DNA from: Daejeonella sp.
GTDB lineage: Bacteria > Bacteroidota > Bacteroidia > Sphingobacteriales > Sphingobacteriaceae
Direction: 5' to 3'
Assembly (NCBI RefSeq): GCF_030684675.1
Contig: NZ_JAUXXZ010000042.1
Coordinates: 1-64,000, forward strand
Length of the DNA stretch: 64,000 nucleotides
The notes under the pieces were generated by a model. The model did not search any database and was not told the DNA's origin. It was given only the letters and a program-made list of their open reading frames with translations. Shown piece after piece: positions 25,873 to 35,177 of the stretch; positions within the stretch are counted from its first letter, which is position 1, and each line of letters starts with the position of its first letter. Made by a program: the position numbers and the translations under genes.

Positions 25873-26799
25873 TGCGTAATTCTTTATGAAATCATCGTAA
25901 ACCATCCTGATACCCTGTTCCAAATCAATCTCATGCTTCCAGCCTTTGCTGTGTAGCTTTGAAACATCTAAAAGTTTACGGGGAGTACCATCAGGCTTGG
26001 AAGGATCAAAAACCAAGTCACCCTCAAAACCAATTACTTTTTGAATTAACAAAGCCAGATCTTGAATAGTAATGTCCTCGCCTGTCCCAACATTAATCAT
26101 ACCCGGCTCATCATAGTTCTGCATCAGATAATAACATGCGTTTGCCAGGTCATCAGAAAACAGAAACTCACGCCTTGGACTTCCGGTTCCTAAAATAGTG
26201 ACATGTTCTGCAGAATTTAGTTTTGCCTCATGAAATTTTCGAATCAGAGCCGGCAAAACATGTGAATTCTGTGGATGATAGTTATCATTAAAACCGTACA
26301 GATTGGTAGGCATTACAGATATAAAATTACATCCATACTGAGAACGATAAGCTTCACACATCTTAATACCTGCAATTTTTGCTATCGCATATGGCTCATT
26401 TGTCGTTTCAAGTAATCCGGTCAATAAATATTCTTCCCTGAGTGGTTGCGGTGCATGTTTAGGATAAATACAGCTTGAGCCCAGAAACATTAGCTTTTTT
26501 ACTCCGTTCAGATAGGATTGATGGATTACATTATTCTGTATAGACAGATTCTCAAATAAAAAATCGGCCCTGAATGTATTATTAGCAATTATACCCCCAA
26601 CCCTGGCTGCCGCAAGAAATACATAATCCGGTTTTTCTTTATGGAAAAAGTCTCTTACAGCAGGCTGGTCTCTCAAATCCAATTCAGATGAAGTTCGTGT
26701 CACAAGATTGGAATAACCTTCCTTTTCGAGTTTTCTAAAAATGGCAGAACCCACCATTCCACGATGGCCTGCAATATATATTTTAGATGTTTTATCCAT
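25870..26799 (-). CDS. fcl: GDP-L-fucose synthase
   Basis: A 309-residue SDR-type epimerase/reductase: [14 protein letters not shown] gives the nucleotide-binding GxxGxxG, AARVGGI and [16 protein letters not shown] with the family's Ser/Cys, and [16 protein letters not shown] holds the catalytic Yxxx[10 protein letters not shown] and [21 protein letters not shown]-like blocks are specific for fucose synthases. It converts GDP-4-keto-6-deoxymannose to GDP-fucose for capsule or glycan. No GDP-mannose dehydratase gene lies beside it. A -7 element lies 15 bases upstream. Confidence 0.93.
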   Translation of the reverse strand: MDKTSKIYIAGHRGMVGSAIFRKLEKEGYSNLVTRTSSELDLRDQPAVRDFFHKEKPDYVFLAAARVGGIIANNTFRADFLFENLSIQNNVIHQSYLNGVKKLMFLGSSCIYPKHAPQPLREEYLLTGLLETTNEPYAIAKIAGIKMCEAYRSQYGCNFISVMPTNLYGFNDNYHPQNSHVLPALIRKFHEAKLNSAEHVTILGTGSPRREFLFSDDLANACYYLMQNYDEPGMINVGTGEDITIQDLALLIQKVIGFEGDLVFDPSKPDGTPRKLLDVSKLHSKGWKHEIDLEQGIRMVYDDFIKNYA

Positions 26800-26813
26800 T
26801 ATTATAGAGTATG

Positions 26814-26821
26814 CAAAGATA
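26814..26821 (-). promoter_or_regulatory. -7 element for GDP-fucose synthase
   Basis: On the minus strand TATCTTTG fits TAnnTTTG and leaves 14 bases to the ATG at 26799. No clear -33 element. A TATTTTTA on the + strand (26826-26833), one base off, may serve the divergent trmB. Confidence 0.5.
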
Positions 26822-26852
26822 GAACTATTTTTACTGGCATTTTAGATTAGAA

Positions 26853-27503
26853 ATGGGTAAGGATAAACTTCGTCGCTTTGCAGAAATCACAGCTTTTGAA
26901 AATGTCATAGAGCTTGAAGATGGAAAGGTATTAAAGGGCTACTGGGCTGAACATCATTTTAAGAACAATAATCCCCTGATTCTCGAACTGGGATGTGGTA
27001 AAGGTGAGTACACAGTAAACCTTGCCCGACTGTATCCTGAAATCAATTTTATTGGAATAGACTATAAGGGAAACCGAATCTGGAGGGGTGCAAAAACCGC
27101 TATTGAAGAAAATATCCCAAACGTTGCCTTCCTCAGAATTCAGATCGAAAATCTGCTGGATTATTTCTCTGAAACCGAGGTTTCTGAGATTTGGATCACT
27201 TTCCCGGATCCTCAGCCACAGATTAGCCGGGAGAAAAAACGCCTGACTTCAAGCCGTTTCCTGGATATGTACAAAAAGGTTCTCAAAAAAGGTGGTCCGA
27301 TACATTTAAAAACAGATAGCGACCTTTTATATATCTTTACTCTTGCAAAAATAAAAGAGCTCGGTCTTGTTACACATATTAGTACTGCCGACCTTTACAA
27401 ATCCCCTTTTGCGGATGATATACTTTCAATCAAAACCTATTATGAGAAAAAGTATCTTGCAAATGACAAGAATATAAATTACCTGAAGTTTAGTTTTGAG
27501 TAA
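26853..27503 (+). CDS. trmB: tRNA (guanine-N7-)-methyltransferase
   Basis: A 216-residue SAM-dependent methylase: LELGCGKGEYTVNLA binds SAM, FIGIDYKGNRIWRGAK and WITFPDPQP followed by KKRLTSSRFLDMYK are TrmB signatures, and the LKTDSDLLYIFT block completes the site. It makes m7G46 in tRNA variable loops. Its TAA is directly followed by the ATG of the alkyltransferase-like gene, so the two are co-translated. Confidence 0.93.
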   Translation: MGKDKLRRFAEITAFENVIELEDGKVLKGYWAEHHFKNNNPLILELGCGKGEYTVNLARLYPEINFIGIDYKGNRIWRGAKTAIEENIPNVAFLRIQIENLLDYFSETEVSEIWITFPDPQPQISREKKRLTSSRFLDMYKKVLKKGGPIHLKTDSDLLYIFTLAKIKELGLVTHISTADLYKSPFADDILSIKTYYEKKYLANDKNINYLKFSFE

Positions 27504-27839
27504 ATGGACAAGCTTAGTTTCTATGATCAGGTCTACCAGGTTGTAAGACTCATACCGAAAGGAAGGGTAAGTTCTTATGGTGCAATAGCCTCTTATCTTG
27601 GAACAAGAGGCTCATCAAGAATGGTCGGCTATGCAATGAATGCTGCACATACGACCTTTCCGCCAGTGCCTGCCCAGCGGGTAGTGAACAGAAATGGTTT
27701 GCTCACCGGTAAATTTCATTTCGGCTCAGCAGACATGATGCAGCAATTACTTGAAAACGAAGGGGTTAAAGTGAATAATGACAAAATTGTTGATTTCAAA
27801 AATCTATTCTGGGATCCCGCTATTGAACTTGAACTCTAA
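27504..27839 (+). CDS. Alkyltransferase-like (ATL) protein of the MGMT family lacking the active cysteine
   Basis: A 111-residue protein covering only the DNA-binding/alkyltransferase C-terminal domain. YDQVYQVVRLIPKGRVSSYGAIASYLG is the helix-turn-helix with the arginine-finger region, and PVPAQRVVNRNGLLTG stands where MGMT has PCHR: both the acceptor Cys and the His are replaced (Ala, Gln). ATL proteins bind O6-alkylguanine and hand it to nucleotide excision repair instead of repairing directly. Next downstream is Tag, another alkylation-repair gene. Confidence 0.88.
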   Translation: MDKLSFYDQVYQVVRLIPKGRVSSYGAIASYLGTRGSSRMVGYAMNAAHTTFPPVPAQRVVNRNGLLTGKFHFGSADMMQQLLENEGVKVNNDKIVDFKNLFWDPAIELEL

Positions 27840-27876
27840 AAACCGAAAAGCCTGCAAAATATAATTGCATAAAATT

Positions 27877-28056
27877 ATGGGAAAAATGATCGATGAATTC
27901 AACAGCTACCGTACCCGGATGAATGAACGGATTATGGATACTGCTGAAATGAATGAGATCTTTATGATTGCAAATCTGGTAGGAGGTTCTATTGTTATTC
28001 CTCATTACCGGAGAGCTCTCGAATATTGGGAAGAACTCAATAGTAATTTATCGTGA
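27877..28056 (+). pseudogene. Internally deleted remnant of a carboxymuconolactone decarboxylase/AhpD-like gene
   Basis: A 59-residue open frame. Its first ~20 residues (MIDEFNSYRTRMNERIM) resemble the start, and its last ~35 (ANLVGGSIVIPHYRRALEYWEEL) the end, of the roughly 115-residue CMD-family proteins of Bacteroidota. The middle, which in that family holds the CxxC redox motif, is missing with the frame kept. It is probably a relic, though a short functional product cannot be excluded. The comparison is from memory of the family and not from an alignment. Confidence 0.5.
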
Positions 28057-28118
28057 GCCATATCGTATTTTGTTTAAATTAATGAAGGCCTTGTATTTAT
28101 CTTTAAATAACCCAAACT

Positions 28119-28688
28119 TTGAATCAAGATCAAAATATTGTCAGATGTGCCTGGTGTGGCACCGACCCTCTTTACGTCAGATATCATGATGAAGAATGGG
28201 GCAAACCCGTTTATGATGATCAGACTTTATTCGAATTTTTAATTCTCGAGAGTGCACAGGCAGGTCTCAGCTGGATTACTATCCTGCGGAAGCGCGAAAA
28301 TTACCGGAAAGCATTCGCAAATTTTGATGCCCTTAAAGTTGCCGCTTTCAGCCAAGAGGATGTAGAACGCTTATTACAGGATGAGGGAATTATTCGAAAC
28401 CGGTTAAAGATTAATGCTGCAATAAGCAATGCCAAATTATTTCTGGGAATTCAGGAAGAATTCGGTTCCTTTTCCAATTATATCTGGGGATTTCTACCAG
28501 ATAAAAAACCAATTATAAATAAATTAAACAGCCACAAGGACTTGCAGCCCAGAACTGAACTTTCAGACCGCATCAGTGCAGATATGAAAAAGCGGGGCTT
28601 CAAATTCTTTGGAACAACTATTTGTTACGCGCATATGCAGGCAACAGGAATGGTAAACGACCATATTGAAGGCTGCATAGCCAGATAA
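28119..28688 (+). CDS. tag: 3-methyladenine DNA glycosylase I
   Basis: A 189-residue glycosylase. RCAWCGTDPLYVRYHDEEWG starts the family domain, with zinc Cys in the N-terminus (CAWC region) and the C-terminal HMQATGMVNDHIEGCIAR supplying His and Cys. LILESAQAGLSWITILRKRENYRKAF is the core. The start is TTG 28119: the frame closes upstream at a TAA (28104-28106) and no ATG or GTG lies between. It removes 3-methyladenine from DNA. It is near the ATL gene, forming a small alkylation-repair group, although the CMD relic intervenes. Confidence 0.93.
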   Translation: MNQDQNIVRCAWCGTDPLYVRYHDEEWGKPVYDDQTLFEFLILESAQAGLSWITILRKRENYRKAFANFDALKVAAFSQEDVERLLQDEGIIRNRLKINAAISNAKLFLGIQEEFGSFSNYIWGFLPDKKPIINKLNSHKDLQPRTELSDRISADMKKRGFKFFGTTICYAHMQATGMVNDHIEGCIAR

Positions 28689-28725
28689 ATTTTAGAGGGA
28701 ATATTCCCGAAATTCAATACTGATA

Positions 28726-31539
28726 ATGAAAAAGCTATTTCTCCTAGATGCATTCGCCCTGATTTACAGAGCCCATTTTGCATTGAGTAAAAATCCGAGG
28801 TTCACATCCGGTGGTCTGAATACATCAGCCATAATGGGGTTCACAAATACGTTGCTGGAAGTTCTTAAGAAAGAAAATCCCAGTCATATGGCCGTGGTAT
28901 TTGATACCGATGCACCTACTGAAAGGCATACTGATTTTACAGCGTATAAAGCTCACCGTCAGGCAATGCCCGAGGATCTTTCGACAGCAATTCCATATAT
29001 CATCCGCCTGATTGAGGGATTTAACATCCCGGTTATATTTTCTGATGGATACGAGGCCGATGACCTGATAGGCACTTTGGCCAAAAAAGCAGAAATCGAA
29101 GGATTTACAGTTTACTGCATGACCCCCGATAAAGATTTCGGGCAACTTGTTTCCGAAAACATTTTCATTTACAAACCTGCCCGAATGGGTAATGGAATGG
29201 AAATTCAGGGTGTAAAAGAAATTCTTGAAAAATGGGAAATTGATCATGTTGAACAGGTAATCGATATTTTGGGCTTATGGGGTGATGCAGTAGATAATAT
29301 CCCTGGGATTCCGGGAATTGGTGAAAAAACCGCAAAACAACTGATCAAACAATACGGTTCAATCGAAAATATTATCAGCAATAGTCATGAACTGAAGGGC
29401 AAACTTCGGGAAAATGTTGAAAATTTCGCTGAACAGGGTCTGATCTCAAAAAAACTTGCTACCATCATGCTGAATGCACCAGTAGATCTTGATGTGGATG
29501 CTTTGCACGTTGATGAACCAAATCGGGATGTCCTGGAACCCCTTTTCGCAGAACTGGAGTTTCGTACACTTGGAAAAAGAGTTTTTGGTGATGAATTCAG
29601 CATTGCTGATGTAAAATCCAGCCCTTCTTCCGGACAAATGGATCTGTTTGGAAATCATGAGGTAAAGGAACCTGCTGATTCAAATAAAAGGGAAGAAATA
29701 AGCCTTCCTCAAATGCCATTAAGCTTCAAAAACATCAGCAATACCGATCATAATTATCAACTGGTGGATAATGCAGAGAAAAGAAGCAGCCTCCTTCGCT
29801 TACTCAATGACCATAGCTTCTTCTGTTTTGATACTGAAACCACCGGACTTGATGCCAACAATTGCGAACTTGTTGGACTTTCATTCAGTGTTAAACAAGG
29901 TGAAGCATGGTATGTTCCGCTTCCGGCAGACCAGAATGAATGCAGAACCATTGTAACTGAATTTAAATCAGTTTTGGAGAACCCTCTTATCTCTAAGATA
30001 GGCCAAAATATAAAATATGATATCCTGGTTCTTAAATGGTATGATATCGATATGCAGGGTGAACTTTTCGATACCATGCTTGCACATTATCTGATTGATC
30101 CCGATTCGCGTCATAACATGGATCTACTTGCTGAAAATTACCTGAATTACAGTCCTGTGAGTATAAGCACACTGATTGGTGAGAAAGGTAAGAATCAGGG
30201 AAATATGAGGGATGCTGACATAGAAAAGGTAAAAGAATATGCAGCAGAAGATGCTGATATCACCCTTCAGTTGAAGACTGTATTCGAACCCATCCTCAAA
30301 TCTGTCAATGCCTGGAAGCTCGCTGAAGATATTGAGAATCCCCTGATCTATGTTCTTGCAGATATTGAACGTGAAGGAGTAAAAATCGATCAGGAAGCAC
30401 TGGTAGAATTTTCTAAAACACTTGAAACTGATATCCGGTCTTTCGAAAAAACAATTTATGAAAAGGCCGGTGTAAAATTCAATATCGCCTCACCAAAACA
30501 ACTTGGTGAGGTTCTGTTTGATAAACTTCAGCTTGATCCGCAGGCAAAAAAAACCAAGACCGGACAGTATCAGACCGGCGAAGATGTTCTCCTGAGGCTG
30601 GCCAATAAAAGTGATATTGTAGCTGACATTCTTGATTTCAGACAATTACAAAAGCTGAAATCCACTTATGTTGATGCCTTACCTCAGATGGTCAACCCGA
30701 AAACGGGCCGCATACATACCTCTTATAATCAGGCAGTTGCATCAACGGGCCGTCTGAGTTCAAACAACCCAAATCTTCAGAATATTCCCATTCGAACAGA
30801 GCGTGGCAGGGAGGTCCGAAAAGCCTTTATTCCGCGAGACAACGAACATGTTTTATTATCAGCAGATTATTCCCAGATCGAACTGAGGATCATTGCCGAG
30901 ATCAGTAAGGATGAGAATATGATGGAAGCTTTTGTAAACGGACTGGATATTCATACTGCAACAGCCGCTAAAGTGTATGGAATTGCGCTGGAAGAAGTAA
31001 ACTCAACCCAAAGAAGGAATGCAAAAGCCGTAAACTTTGGAATCATCTATGGACAGTCAGCTTTTGGGCTATCACAAAATCTCGGTATCCCCAGAAAGGA
31101 AGCAGCAGAAATTATTGAAAATTATTTCAATACCTACCCCAATATTAAGAAGTATATGAATGATACCATGAACTTTGCACGTGAAAATGGGTACGTGGAA
31201 ACTATTATGGGTAGAAGACGATACCTCAGGGATATTAATTCAGCCAATCAGACTGTTAGGGGCTTTGCGGAGCGAAATGCGATTAATGCACCCATTCAGG
31301 GATCGGCAGCAGACATGATCAAGATTGCGATGATCAGGATTCATCAGGATATCAAAGATCATAAACTGGGTTCGAAAATGACGATGCAGGTACATGATGA
31401 ATTGGTGTTTGATGTACTGATTAATGAAACCGAGATCATGAAAGGGATCATTACCGAGCGAATGAAAAATGCGATTAAAATGGAGGTTCCAATTCTGGTT
31501 GAGGTTGGTGAAGGCCGAAACTGGCTGGAAGCTCATTAA
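28726..31539 (+). CDS. polA: DNA polymerase I
   Basis: A 937-residue polymerase. The 5'-3' exonuclease domain fills about 1-290 (LLDAFALIYRAHFAL, YEADDLIGTLAKKA, TPDKDFGQLV, IPGIPGIGEKTA). The 3'-5' proofreading domain looks active: FDTETTGLD near 367 holds the first Asp and Glu, and NIKYDILVL and YAAEDADITLQL hold the others. Polymerase motifs are SADYSQIELRIIAEIS (about 711), RRNAKAVNFGIIYG and QVHDELVFDV. It fills gaps and removes RNA primers. It follows tag with a 37-base gap. Confidence 0.96.
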   Translation: MKKLFLLDAFALIYRAHFALSKNPRFTSGGLNTSAIMGFTNTLLEVLKKENPSHMAVVFDTDAPTERHTDFTAYKAHRQAMPEDLSTAIPYIIRLIEGFNIPVIFSDGYEADDLIGTLAKKAEIEGFTVYCMTPDKDFGQLVSENIFIYKPARMGNGMEIQGVKEILEKWEIDHVEQVIDILGLWGDAVDNIPGIPGIGEKTAKQLIKQYGSIENIISNSHELKGKLRENVENFAEQGLISKKLATIMLNAPVDLDVDALHVDEPNRDVLEPLFAELEFRTLGKRVFGDEFSIADVKSSPSSGQMDLFGNHEVKEPADSNKREEISLPQMPLSFKNISNTDHNYQLVDNAEKRSSLLRLLNDHSFFCFDTETTGLDANNCELVGLSFSVKQGEAWYVPLPADQNECRTIVTEFKSVLENPLISKIGQNIKYDILVLKWYDIDMQGELFDTMLAHYLIDPDSRHNMDLLAENYLNYSPVSISTLIGEKGKNQGNMRDADIEKVKEYAAEDADITLQLKTVFEPILKSVNAWKLAEDIENPLIYVLADIEREGVKIDQEALVEFSKTLETDIRSFEKTIYEKAGVKFNIASPKQLGEVLFDKLQLDPQAKKTKTGQYQTGEDVLLRLANKSDIVADILDFRQLQKLKSTYVDALPQMVNPKTGRIHTSYNQAVASTGRLSSNNPNLQNIPIRTERGREVRKAFIPRDNEHVLLSADYSQIELRIIAEISKDENMMEAFVNGLDIHTATAAKVYGIALEEVNSTQRRNAKAVNFGIIYGQSAFGLSQNLGIPRKEAAEIIENYFNTYPNIKKYMNDTMNFARENGYVETIMGRRRYLRDINSANQTVRGFAERNAINAPIQGSAADMIKIAMIRIHQDIKDHKLGSKMTMQVHDELVFDVLINETEIMKGIITERMKNAIKMEVPILVEVGEGRNWLEAH

Positions 31540-31659
31540 TAAAATCGCAGTTGTGCCGAATTTGAATATCGGCTGATATTTTGTTATCTTTTTCCAATAA
31601 GATTAACATATTAAGTTTTGTAGTTTACATTTCTTAAATTCAGTTTTCAATATTCGTTT

Positions 31660-33081
31660 ATGAATGTCATGCACCTCAGCGCAGAATGCTACCCGGTTGC
31701 CAAAGTCGGCGGACTTGGGGATGTGGTTGGTGCGCTGCCTAAATACCTTTGTGAAGCAGGAATAAATGCCTCAGTGGTATTGCCCTATTACGATCGGAAA
31801 TTTGTTCAGGAACACACTTTTGATCTTATATTCAAATCAAAGGGAATATTAGGAACTAAAATTTTTGAATACACTGTTCTCAAAGAAAGGAACAGAACAC
31901 TTGGTTTTGATTTATATCTGATTCAAATACCCGGACTCCTTGATCGCAGAGAAATATATTGCTATCCTGATGAAATTGAGCAATTTATTAGTTTTCAACT
32001 TTCATTTCTGGATTGGATCAGCAAAGCTGATGAAAAGCCTGATATTATTCATTGTCATGATCACCATACCGGACTAATTCCTTTTCTGGTTTCTCATACC
32101 ATTGCATATAGCAATCTGGCCTCGATTCCGACTGTTTGCACGATACATAACGGACAGTACCAGGGCTGGTTTGGTTGGGATAAAATTTCTTTCTTACCTG
32201 CCTTCGACCTGAGCAAAGCCGGTCTTCTGGACTGGGGGAACTGTATTAATTCCCTGGCAGCCTCAGTAAAGTGCTGTTGGAAATTTACCACGGTTTCTCC
32301 AAGCTACCTGAAAGAACTATCAATCAATTCGAATGGTCTTGAAAAATTGTTTCAGATGGAAGAAGCCAAAGGATCTGGAATAATTAATGGGATAGACACC
32401 CTGGTTTGGAATTCGGAGACTGATCCAATGATCTTCAAAACCTATTCAGTTGAAAGCGTTAATGCTGGTAAGAAAGAAAATAAAAAACAACTTTGTAAAG
32501 AGTTTGGTTTGACTAGTACAAAACCACTGGTTGTATTTATCGGACGGCTGGTAGGTGAGAAAGGAGCGGATCTGCTTTCGGAAGCTATTGCATCCTGCCT
32601 GGAAACCTATAAAGGAAAACTAAATTTTCTTATTTTAGGTTCAGGAGATCCGAAAACTGAAAAGGAATTAAAAGATCTCTCTATAAAATATAAAAAACAA
32701 TATGGGGTTTTTATCGGATATGATGAAATGCTTTCGCATCGAATCTATGCTGGTGCTGACTTCTTGATCATGCCATCAAGAGTGGAGCCATGCGGATTAA
32801 ACCAGCTTTATGCGATGCGATATGGAACCATACCTGTTGTTCATAAAACAGGTGGTTTAAAAGACACTGTGATTGATTTAAAAGAGGCAGGAGGTTATGG
32901 CTTTAGTTTTGATGAGCTGAGTATACAAAGCATAAAAACTGTGATCGGAAGAGCCTGTGAAGTTTACGAAGATCCTGAAAGAATGACTATAATAAGAAAA
33001 AAATTAATGTCACTTGATTTTTCATGGGATAAGTCGGCAGAAGAATATATTAACCTTTATAAAAGCTTGAGCAATGATTGA
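31660..33081 (+). CDS. glgA: Glycogen/starch synthase (GT5)
   Basis: A 473-residue GT5 glycosyltransferase: MHLSAECYPVAKVGGLGDVVGALP holds the KxGGLGDV ADP-glucose loop; CHDHHTGLIPF, TIHNGQYQGWF and the C-terminal VEPCGLNQLYAMRYGTIPVV are typical. It adds ADP-glucose to growing glucan. Its last eight bases overlap the start of glgC, a tight two-gene unit for glycogen synthesis. No branching enzyme or phosphorylase lies in the window. Confidence 0.93.
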   Translation: MNVMHLSAECYPVAKVGGLGDVVGALPKYLCEAGINASVVLPYYDRKFVQEHTFDLIFKSKGILGTKIFEYTVLKERNRTLGFDLYLIQIPGLLDRREIYCYPDEIEQFISFQLSFLDWISKADEKPDIIHCHDHHTGLIPFLVSHTIAYSNLASIPTVCTIHNGQYQGWFGWDKISFLPAFDLSKAGLLDWGNCINSLAASVKCCWKFTTVSPSYLKELSINSNGLEKLFQMEEAKGSGIINGIDTLVWNSETDPMIFKTYSVESVNAGKKENKKQLCKEFGLTSTKPLVVFIGRLVGEKGADLLSEAIASCLETYKGKLNFLILGSGDPKTEKELKDLSIKYKKQYGVFIGYDEMLSHRIYAGADFLIMPSRVEPCGLNQLYAMRYGTIPVVHKTGGLKDTVIDLKEAGGYGFSFDELSIQSIKTVIGRACEVYEDPERMTIIRKKLMSLDFSWDKSAEEYINLYKSLSND

Positions 33082-34348
33082 AATGAATTCTAAAGTAATA
33101 TCTGTTGTCCTGGGTGGTGGACAAGGTTCCCGCTTATATCCTTTGACTGATACCCGTTCAAAACCGGCAGTTCCAATTGCTGGGAAATACCGATTGGTGG
33201 ATATTCCAATTTCAAATTGCCTGAATTCGGGGATTGAGCGAATTTTTGTACTAACTCAATTTAATTCTGCTTCCTTAAATAAGCATATTAAAAATACCTA
33301 TCATTTTAGTTTTTTCAGTGAAGCATTTGTGGATATTCTCGCTGCCGAACAAACACCGGGTAATAGTACCTGGTTTCAGGGCACTGCAGATGCCGTCAGG
33401 CAGAGTCTTGGTCATATTGTACAACATAATTGTGATTATGTGCTGATTCTGTCAGGAGACCAGTTGTATCAGATGGATTTTGGAGAAATGGTCAGAAATC
33501 ACGAAATGAGCGGAGCAGAGATCAGTATTGCAACAATTCCTGTAAATGGCAAAGATGCAAGTGATTTTGGTATCCTGAAAGCTGATGAAAATAACCTCAT
33601 TACCTCATTTATTGAAAAACCAAAGAAGGAATTACTACCTGAATGGAAATCAGATGTTGGAGATGTACTGAAAAAAAAGGGAAAGGAATATCTGGCATCA
33701 ATGGGTATTTACCTGTTCAATAAAAAATTACTTTTTGATTTACTCGAGAATAATACAAGAACTGATTTTGGTAAGGAAATCATTCCTCAGTCAATTGGGG
33801 ATCATAAAGTACTCAGTTACAAGTTTGAGGGTTATTGGACCGATATCGGTAATATTCACTCTTTCTTCGATGCAAATATTGGATTGACGGATGATATTCC
33901 CGAATTTAATCTTTTCGATAAAAGGCCTATCTATTCCAGAGCCAGAATGTTGCCTCCATCAAAAATATCAGGAACAACATTAGAAAAAACCATAATCTCT
34001 GATGGATGTATCATTAATGCAAGCAGGATAGAACGCTCAGTTATCGGAATCAGGACCCGTATCGGTACCGGAACAACTATCGTCAACAGTTATGTGATGG
34101 GAGGAGACCGATACCAAACCCTGCATGAACTGGAAGATGCTGCGCAATCCAAACGACCTGTTATGGGTATTGGCGAAAGATGCTACATTAAGAATGCTAT
34201 CATTGATAAAAATTGTTTCATTGGCGATGATGTCAGAATTAATGGAGGCAATCATCTCGAAAATGGGGATTTTAAAACTCATACCATTAAAGACGGTATT
34301 GTAGTCGTCAAAAAATTAGCCGTAATTCCTAATGGAACAGTAATCTGA
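33074..34348 (+). CDS. glgC: Glucose-1-phosphate adenylyltransferase
   Basis: A 424-residue nucleotidyltransferase: VLGGGQGSRLYPLTDTRSKPAVP is the GxGxRL-type signature, LSGDQLYQMDF the metal-binding Asp region, and FIEKP and GYWTDIGNI follow. The C-terminal part has left-handed helix hexapeptides (SRIERSVIGIRTRIG, YIKNAIIDKNCFIGDDV). The ATG at 33074 overlaps glgA; ATG 33083 is an alternative three codons on. It makes ADP-glucose for GlgA. Confidence 0.93.
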   Translation: MIEMNSKVISVVLGGGQGSRLYPLTDTRSKPAVPIAGKYRLVDIPISNCLNSGIERIFVLTQFNSASLNKHIKNTYHFSFFSEAFVDILAAEQTPGNSTWFQGTADAVRQSLGHIVQHNCDYVLILSGDQLYQMDFGEMVRNHEMSGAEISIATIPVNGKDASDFGILKADENNLITSFIEKPKKELLPEWKSDVGDVLKKKGKEYLASMGIYLFNKKLLFDLLENNTRTDFGKEIIPQSIGDHKVLSYKFEGYWTDIGNIHSFFDANIGLTDDIPEFNLFDKRPIYSRARMLPPSKISGTTLEKTIISDGCIINASRIERSVIGIRTRIGTGTTIVNSYVMGGDRYQTLHELEDAAQSKRPVMGIGERCYIKNAIIDKNCFIGDDVRINGGNHLENGDFKTHTIKDGIVVVKKLAVIPNGTVI

Positions 34349-34371
34349 AAAGGGAGAATAAACAGATAATA

Positions 34372-34677
34372 CTATTTCCCGAACAAATTGCCGAGGCCTC
34401 CCATCATGTCACGGGTAACTGCCTGCATTTCTGTTTGGCTTACATTATCTGCCTGTGCTAAGACCTTGTTTACTGCTGCTGCGAGCAATTCTTCCAATTC
34501 TTCATGATCAGCTGATCGTAAAAACTCAGGATCAATTGAAATCGCTGATATGTGCTTATTGGCGGTTGAAGTAATTCTGATTTTACCCCCTTCAACTTCT
34601 GCAGAAACAGAAATTAAATCTAATCGTTTCTTTATTTCCTCGGCCTTTTGCTGCGCCTGTAGTAATTTATCAAACAT
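34372..34677 (-). CDS. YbaB/EbfC nucleoid-associated protein
   Basis: A 101-residue protein: an N-terminal helix (LLQAQQKAEEIKKRLDLI), a strand block (VEGGKIRITSTANKHISAISIDPEFL), then a helix with AAAVNKVLAQADNVSQTEM and the glycine-rich tail MMGGLGNLFGK. This is the YbaB fold, which binds DNA as a dimer. In many bacteria it sits next to dnaX/recR; here neither is seen. A receiver protein gene lies 14 bases upstream on the same strand. Confidence 0.9.
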   Translation of the reverse strand: MFDKLLQAQQKAEEIKKRLDLISVSAEVEGGKIRITSTANKHISAISIDPEFLRSADHEELEELLAAAVNKVLAQADNVSQTEMQAVTRDMMGGLGNLFGK

Positions 34678-34691
34678 AAATTAATCGAAAT

Positions 34692-35090
34692 TTAATTAGT
34701 CTCTATAATTGACCTGATGATATCCGGAGACAAAGGCTTGGAAATAAAACCCTTAACAGCGACATATGATTTTGAACGAAGTACATCTTTTTCATCAACC
34801 GAAGAGGAAACAATAAAAACCCGGATATTTTTTTTGAACTCTTTAATAAGTGTTTCAAAAGTCTCGAGAAAGTCCCATCCATCAAGTACCGGCATATTCA
34901 GGTCAAGAAGAATGACATCCGGGAGTGTTTCCTCATTTTTTTTGTTCTCCTCTAAAAAATCAAGTGCTTTTTGAGCATCTGTATAACTGAAATACTCATC
35001 GAACAGATTATGCTTTGATATCATGATCTGAGCTATACGCTGATGAATCGGATCATCATCAATAATAAAAACTCTGCTCTTCAAATCCAT
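34692..35090 (-). CDS. Single-domain response regulator (Rcp1-like)
   Basis: A 132-residue receiver: FIIDDDPIHQ, phospho-Asp in ILLDLNMPVLDGWDFL, VSSSVDEKD and FISKPLS. It has the NMPVLDGW pattern of receivers that pair with hybrid histidine kinases. It resembles the receiver at 11,144. No cognate kinase lies next to it. Confidence 0.88.
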   Translation of the reverse strand: MDLKSRVFIIDDDPIHQRIAQIMISKHNLFDEYFSYTDAQKALDFLEENKKNEETLPDVILLDLNMPVLDGWDFLETFETLIKEFKKNIRVFIVSSSVDEKDVLRSKSYVAVKGFISKPLSPDIIRSIIETN

Positions 35091-35177
35091 TTAGGCAAGT
35101 TAACCATATTTACAGGCAAAAAAAATGATCTTCTGATTTCTTTGATTAAAAGAATTTATTCAAAGAGAATTTGTGAA

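Noticed and set aside
28825-29247. 140-codon open frame on the minus strand
   Set aside because: Antisense to polA's exonuclease domain with no family sequence.
31565-31580. AATATC/GATATT hairpin after polA
   Set aside because: The stem is short and made almost only of A/T pairs, so it is unlikely to end transcription on its own.
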